Positions 61,030 to 64,000 of a DNA stretch of 64,000 bases are shown here, piece after piece. The position numbers were made by a program, and so were the translations under genes. The stretch comes from an uncultured Phascolarctobacterium sp. (GTDB lineage Bacteria; Bacillota; Negativicutes; Acidaminococcales; Acidaminococcaceae). The notes beneath the pieces are model-generated. The model did not search any database, was not told the origin of the DNA, and worked only from the letters and a program-made list of their open reading frames with translations. The stretch spans positions 23,771 to 87,770 of the forward strand of contig CAAEPE010000044.1 in NCBI GenBank assembly GCA_900757795.1, read 5' to 3'. Position 1 is the first letter of the stretch; each line of letters starts with the position of its first letter.

Positions 61030-61965
61030 ATGCCAATTGTTAAAGCTAATAATGTTTCTATACGTTATCTAACAGGCGATTTTAAGAATATTGGTTTAAA
61101 AGAATATGTTGTCCGTAGGATTAAAGGCAACTACAAGGTTACGGAATTTTGGGCAGATAGAAACATTACCTTTGCCTTGGAAAAAGGCGATATGCTGGGC
61201 ATTATTGGCACTAATGGCGCCGGTAAGTCTACTTTGCTCAAAGCTGTTTCCGGTATTATGGTGCCTACGGAAGGACATATGGAAATTAACGGCAGCATAG
61301 CTGCTTTACTGGAGCTGGGCAGCGGATTTGATGGTGATTTGACTGTTAAAGAAAATACTTATTTGCGCGGTGCACTGCTGGGGTATACTCGTAAATTTAT
61401 GGACGAGCAATATGATGCCATTATTGATTTTGCAGAACTGAGGGATTTTCAGGACAGACTTTTTAAACAGCTTTCCAGCGGTATGAAAAGCAGATTGGCT
61501 TTTTCTATTGCCTGCCTGGTGCAACCGGATATTTTGATTTTAGATGAAGTTCTTTCAGTTGGTGACGGCGCCTTCCGCAAAAAGAGCGGCGATAAGATGA
61601 AAGAAATTCTTGCCAGCGGCGTTACCGGAATTTTGGTTTCCCATTCATTGGGGCAGGTTAGAGAGCTGTGCAATAAAATTTTGTGGCTTGATCATGGCAA
61701 ACAAATTGCTTTTACTGATAAGGTAAAACTTTATTGTGATGCCTACGGAGAATTTTTGGTAAGCAAGAAGCTGCCTAAATCAGTTGAAGATATTAATGAT
61801 TTAGCTAAAAGTTGGCAAGCGCATCAGAAGAAAAAACGAGAGGATGCTGCTAGGACTGAAGCACAAAAATTGCAAGCTATTTTAGAAAAAGGTGAATCGA
61901 AAGCAGCTTTAGAAGCTGCTTTGGCTATAGTCAAGAAGCAGAAGCCAGAACTGTTAAAATCGTAG
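61030..61965 (+). CDS. ABC transporter ATPase for polysaccharide export (TagH/Wzt-like)
   Basis: A 311-aa ATPase. Walker A is GTNGAGKSTLLKAVSGI (about residues 62-70), the signature is LSSGMKSRLAFSIAC, and Walker B is ILILDEVLSVGDGAFRKKS with the H-loop VSHSLGQVRELC. The Wzt/TagH subgroup pattern LELGSGFDGDLTVKENTYLRGALLG is present. The C-terminal 55 residues (about 255-311) are charged and helical, not a full carbohydrate-binding Wzt domain. Codon use is close to the chromosome, unlike the permease before it. Confidence 0.93.
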   Translation: MPIVKANNVSIRYLTGDFKNIGLKEYVVRRIKGNYKVTEFWADRNITFALEKGDMLGIIGTNGAGKSTLLKAVSGIMVPTEGHMEINGSIAALLELGSGFDGDLTVKENTYLRGALLGYTRKFMDEQYDAIIDFAELRDFQDRLFKQLSSGMKSRLAFSIACLVQPDILILDEVLSVGDGAFRKKSGDKMKEILASGVTGILVSHSLGQVRELCNKILWLDHGKQIAFTDKVKLYCDAYGEFLVSKKLPKSVEDINDLAKSWQAHQKKKREDAARTEAQKLQAILEKGESKAALEAALAIVKKQKPELLKS

Positions 61966-61980
61966 CAGAGGAGAAATACA

Positions 61981-62856
61981 ATGCAAAAAATCACTAAAGC
62001 TGTTATTCCGGCAGCAGGACTCGGTACTCGTTTTTTGCCTGTGACAAAAGCTTGTCCTAAAGAAATGCTTCCTATTGTAGATAAGCCTACTATTCAATAC
62101 ATAATTGAAGAAGCATTAGCCAGTGGTATTACCGATATTTTAATTATCAGCGGCCGCACGAAACGCGCCATAGAGGACCATTTTGATCGCGCGCCGGAAT
62201 TGGAAGAAAATTTATTGGAGCATGGCAAAGATGAGCTGCTGAAAATGGTGCAGCAGATTGGCAATATCAATATCCATTTTGTGCGGCAGAAAGAGCCGTT
62301 AGGATTAGGTCATGCAATTTTGTGTGCTAAACGTTTTATTGGGTACGAACCTTTTGCCGTACTTTTGGGTGATGATGTTGTTTATAATGATGAGTATCCT
62401 TGCTTAAAACAATTAATAGACGTTTATGAAACTACTAGCGGTAGTGTGCTTGGCTGTCAAGTAGTACCGCAAGAAAAAGTTTCTGCCTATGGTATTGTAG
62501 ATAGCGTTCCGACAGATAATGAACGCATTTTTAAAGTTAAAGACATGGTAGAGAAACCTTCAGTGGAAGAGGCTCCAAGTCGTTTAGCAGTTTTAGGGCG
62601 TTATGTGATAACTCCTGAAATTTTTCGTATTCTTGATAACACTGCGCCTGGTCGCGGGGGAGAGATTCAATTGACAGATGCGCTCAAGGTTTTGGCTCGT
62701 CAGCAGGGTATGTATGCATACGATTTTATTGGCAGACGTTATGACGTTGGCGATAAAGAAGGATATATGGAGGCGCAGGTAGAGTATGCTCTGCGAAGAG
62801 AGGATTTGGCCGATAAATTTAGAGCATATTTAAAGAATATCATACATACAATTTAA
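61981..62856 (+). CDS. galU: UTP-glucose-1-phosphate uridylyltransferase
   Basis: A 291-aa enzyme making UDP-glucose. The N-terminal AVIPAAGLGTRFLPVTKACPKEMLPIVDKPTIQYIIEEAL is the sugar-nucleotidyltransferase signature; GLGHAILCAKRFIG, LLGDDVVYND and GRGGEIQLTDALKVLA follow. It supplies precursor to the WbaP-type and GT enzymes. AGAGGAG at 61966-61972 precedes the ATG. I see no clear terminator in the 217 bases between its stop and the transposase. Confidence 0.95.
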   Translation: MQKITKAVIPAAGLGTRFLPVTKACPKEMLPIVDKPTIQYIIEEALASGITDILIISGRTKRAIEDHFDRAPELEENLLEHGKDELLKMVQQIGNINIHFVRQKEPLGLGHAILCAKRFIGYEPFAVLLGDDVVYNDEYPCLKQLIDVYETTSGSVLGCQVVPQEKVSAYGIVDSVPTDNERIFKVKDMVEKPSVEEAPSRLAVLGRYVITPEIFRILDNTAPGRGGEIQLTDALKVLARQQGMYAYDFIGRRYDVGDKEGYMEAQVEYALRREDLADKFRAYLKNIIHTI

Positions 62857-62902
62857 TTTAGGATAAATTTACAGCTTGTAACAGTGCAGCTTAAGTGTTT
62901 AT

Positions 62903-64000
62903 AGGATTCTGTGGTAGTTTTTCTGTAAATTAGACCTTCTATGATAATTTTTAGTTGATATTATAGAATCAAGAACACAAAATTCTAGTATTCTCTTAAT
63001 TTACTTATATCATTTTTGTTTTGGACATGTCAAGCAATAGCGGCATTAACCGTTGTTGAAAATGAGCTAAATTTTAATATTCAGGCATTCTGTGCTCATA
63101 CATAATGGCAAATTCTCCATATACCTTGCCCCAATTTCTAATTGGCATAGACCATCTTTTGGTTGCTTCAAATGTAGAGAGATACAATGCCTTCAAAAGT
63201 GCTGTTTCACTTGGAAAAACGCTTCTCTGGCGATTTAATTTGCGGTAGGCAGCATTCAAACTTTCAATAGCATTAGTTGTATAAATGACGTTCCTAACAT
63301 CTGAAGAAAACTTAAAGATGGGAGTAATTGCATCCCAGTTCTTGAACCAACTTTTCATTGCATTAGGATATTTAGATTGCCATTTCTCCGCAACACGATC
63401 TCTGGCGTCGCTGCCAGATTTCTCTGTGGCTGCATTGTAGATAGTCTTTAAATCGGCAGCAAATGCCTTTTTGTCCTTGTCAGCAACATATTTTAAGGTG
63501 TTTCGAACCTGGTGTACAATGCATCTTTGGTATTCAGTATCAGGAAATGCCGTGCTTATCGCTTCCTTGATTCCTGTGAGTCCGTCAGCACAGATTATGA
63601 GTACGTCATTAACGCCTCTGTTTTTAAGTTCGTTCAAAACAGAAAGCCAGTATTTGGAGCTTTCGTTATCTCCTACTTGAATAGTAAGGACTTCTTTCTT
63701 GCCTTCGAGAGTTATTCCAAGCATTACATATGCAGCAAGCTTGCGGATAATGCCATTATCTCTGACAGAATAATGAATGGCATCTATGAATATTACAGGA
63801 TAGAGAGCGTCAAGCGGTCTGGTCTGCCATTCTTCGATCTGAGGAAGAAGCTTGTCGGTAACATCGGAAATGAAGCTTTCAGAAGCCTCGAAGCCGTATA
63901 TATCCTGCAATGTATCGGAAATCTGCCTAGTAGTCATACCTTTGGCATACATAGAGATGATTTTTTGGTCAATGCCTGAAATATCCTTCTGACGTTTTCT
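62903..64000 (-). mobile_element. IS256-family insertion sequence, right part only in window
   Basis: The transposase gene on the - strand continues past the window edge. The non-coding end lies within 62857-63073. The stretch at 62903-62931, which on the - strand begins TAATTTACAGAAAAACTACC, resembles the terminal inverted repeat style of IS256 elements, but the other end is outside the window so the repeat cannot be confirmed. Confidence 0.6.
63074..64000 (-). CDS. IS256-family transposase, partial (5' end outside window)
   Basis: The frame is open from 64000 to the TAA at 63074-63076, giving about 308 residues of the usual ~400. The N-terminal visible part, MYAKGMTTRQISDTLQDIYG, is the typical IS256 region. 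Catalytic DDE residues are recognisable: first Asp in VIFIDAIHYSVRD, second in LIICADGLTGIKEAI with the C-x2-H motif CIVHQVRN, and Glu in NAIESLNAAYRKLNRQRS. No internal stops, so this copy may be active. Confidence 0.93.
   Translation of the reverse strand, partial: RKRQKDISGIDQKIISMYAKGMTTRQISDTLQDIYGFEASESFISDVTDKLLPQIEEWQTRPLDALYPVIFIDAIHYSVRDNGIIRKLAAYVMLGITLEGKKEVLTIQVGDNESSKYWLSVLNELKNRGVNDVLIICADGLTGIKEAISTAFPDTEYQRCIVHQVRNTLKYVADKDKKAFAADLKTIYNAATEKSGSDARDRVAEKWQSKYPNAMKSWFKNWDAITPIFKFSSDVRNVIYTTNAIESLNAAYRKLNRQRSVFPSETALLKALYLSTFEATKRWSMPIRNWGKVYGEFAIMYEHRMPEY

Overview
The window looks like the chromosome of a strictly anaerobic Bacillota of the Negativicutes type; a Phascolarctobacterium/Acidaminococcaceae-like host is my inference from gene content, not a database match. 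Pointers are an anaerobic (cbi) cobalamin pathway, a two-gene [FeFe]-hydrogenase operon, a ferredoxin-EtfA fusion, an IspH-ribosomal S1 fusion and a surface-glycan locus. Composition is moderate in GC over most of the window but becomes visibly AT-rich at about 50.3-52.4 kb and 53.9-61.0 kb, which suggests acquired DNA.

Layout. 1-10.3 kb: the tail of a cobalamin operon, all on the + strand and tightly packed (cbiG end, cbiH, cbiJ, cbiET, cbiA, cbiB, cobD, a phosphoglycerate-mutase-like gene, cbiP, cobA, cbiC). 10.3-15.7 kb: alaS, a small conserved hypothetical gene, then fba, an RluA-type pseudouridine synthase and a DUF896 gene on the - strand. 15.8-18.7 kb: a BtuFCD-type ABC importer. 18.7-22.4 kb (-): [FeFe] hydrogenase and its flavin/Fe-S partner. 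22.5-33.1 kb: a sodium:solute symporter, dnaE, etfB and Fd-etfA, a small DUF2007-like gene, pyk and two uncharacterised genes. 33.2-34.3 kb (-): a BMP-type binding protein. 34.4-43.9 kb: tRNA-Asn, enoyl-CoA hydratase, M50 protease, scpA, scpB, rluB, an HI0933-family flavoprotein, cmk, plsC, ispH-S1 and fni. 44.0-50.3 kb: a DUF512 Fe-S protein, a second cobalamin adenosyltransferase, der, plsY, sfsA, alkD and a DUF1624 membrane protein.

50.3-64 kb is accessory. An AT-rich gene pair resembles an AbiE-type nucleotidyltransferase toxin-antitoxin module, with nested inverted repeats over its promoter. It is followed by a polysaccharide locus: a WbaP-like initiating transferase, four GT2 glycosyltransferases, a CDP-glycerol glycerophosphotransferase/GT4 fusion broken by two -1 frameshifts in A7 tracts, tagD, an ABC-2 exporter pair and galU. 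The predicted product is a glycerol-phosphate-containing surface glycan built on a lipid carrier and exported by the ABC transporter. An IS256-type transposase runs off the right edge.

The observations most worth a second look are the paired A7 frameshifts (phase switch, recoding or assembly error), the in-frame Shine-Dalgarno plus ATG inside ispH-S1 that could release a separate S1 protein, the phosphoglycerate-mutase-like gene embedded in the B12 operon, the AbiE-like pair, the two-gene hydrogenase with a NuoF-tail/GltD-like subunit, and an 18-bp perfect palindrome at the etf promoter.
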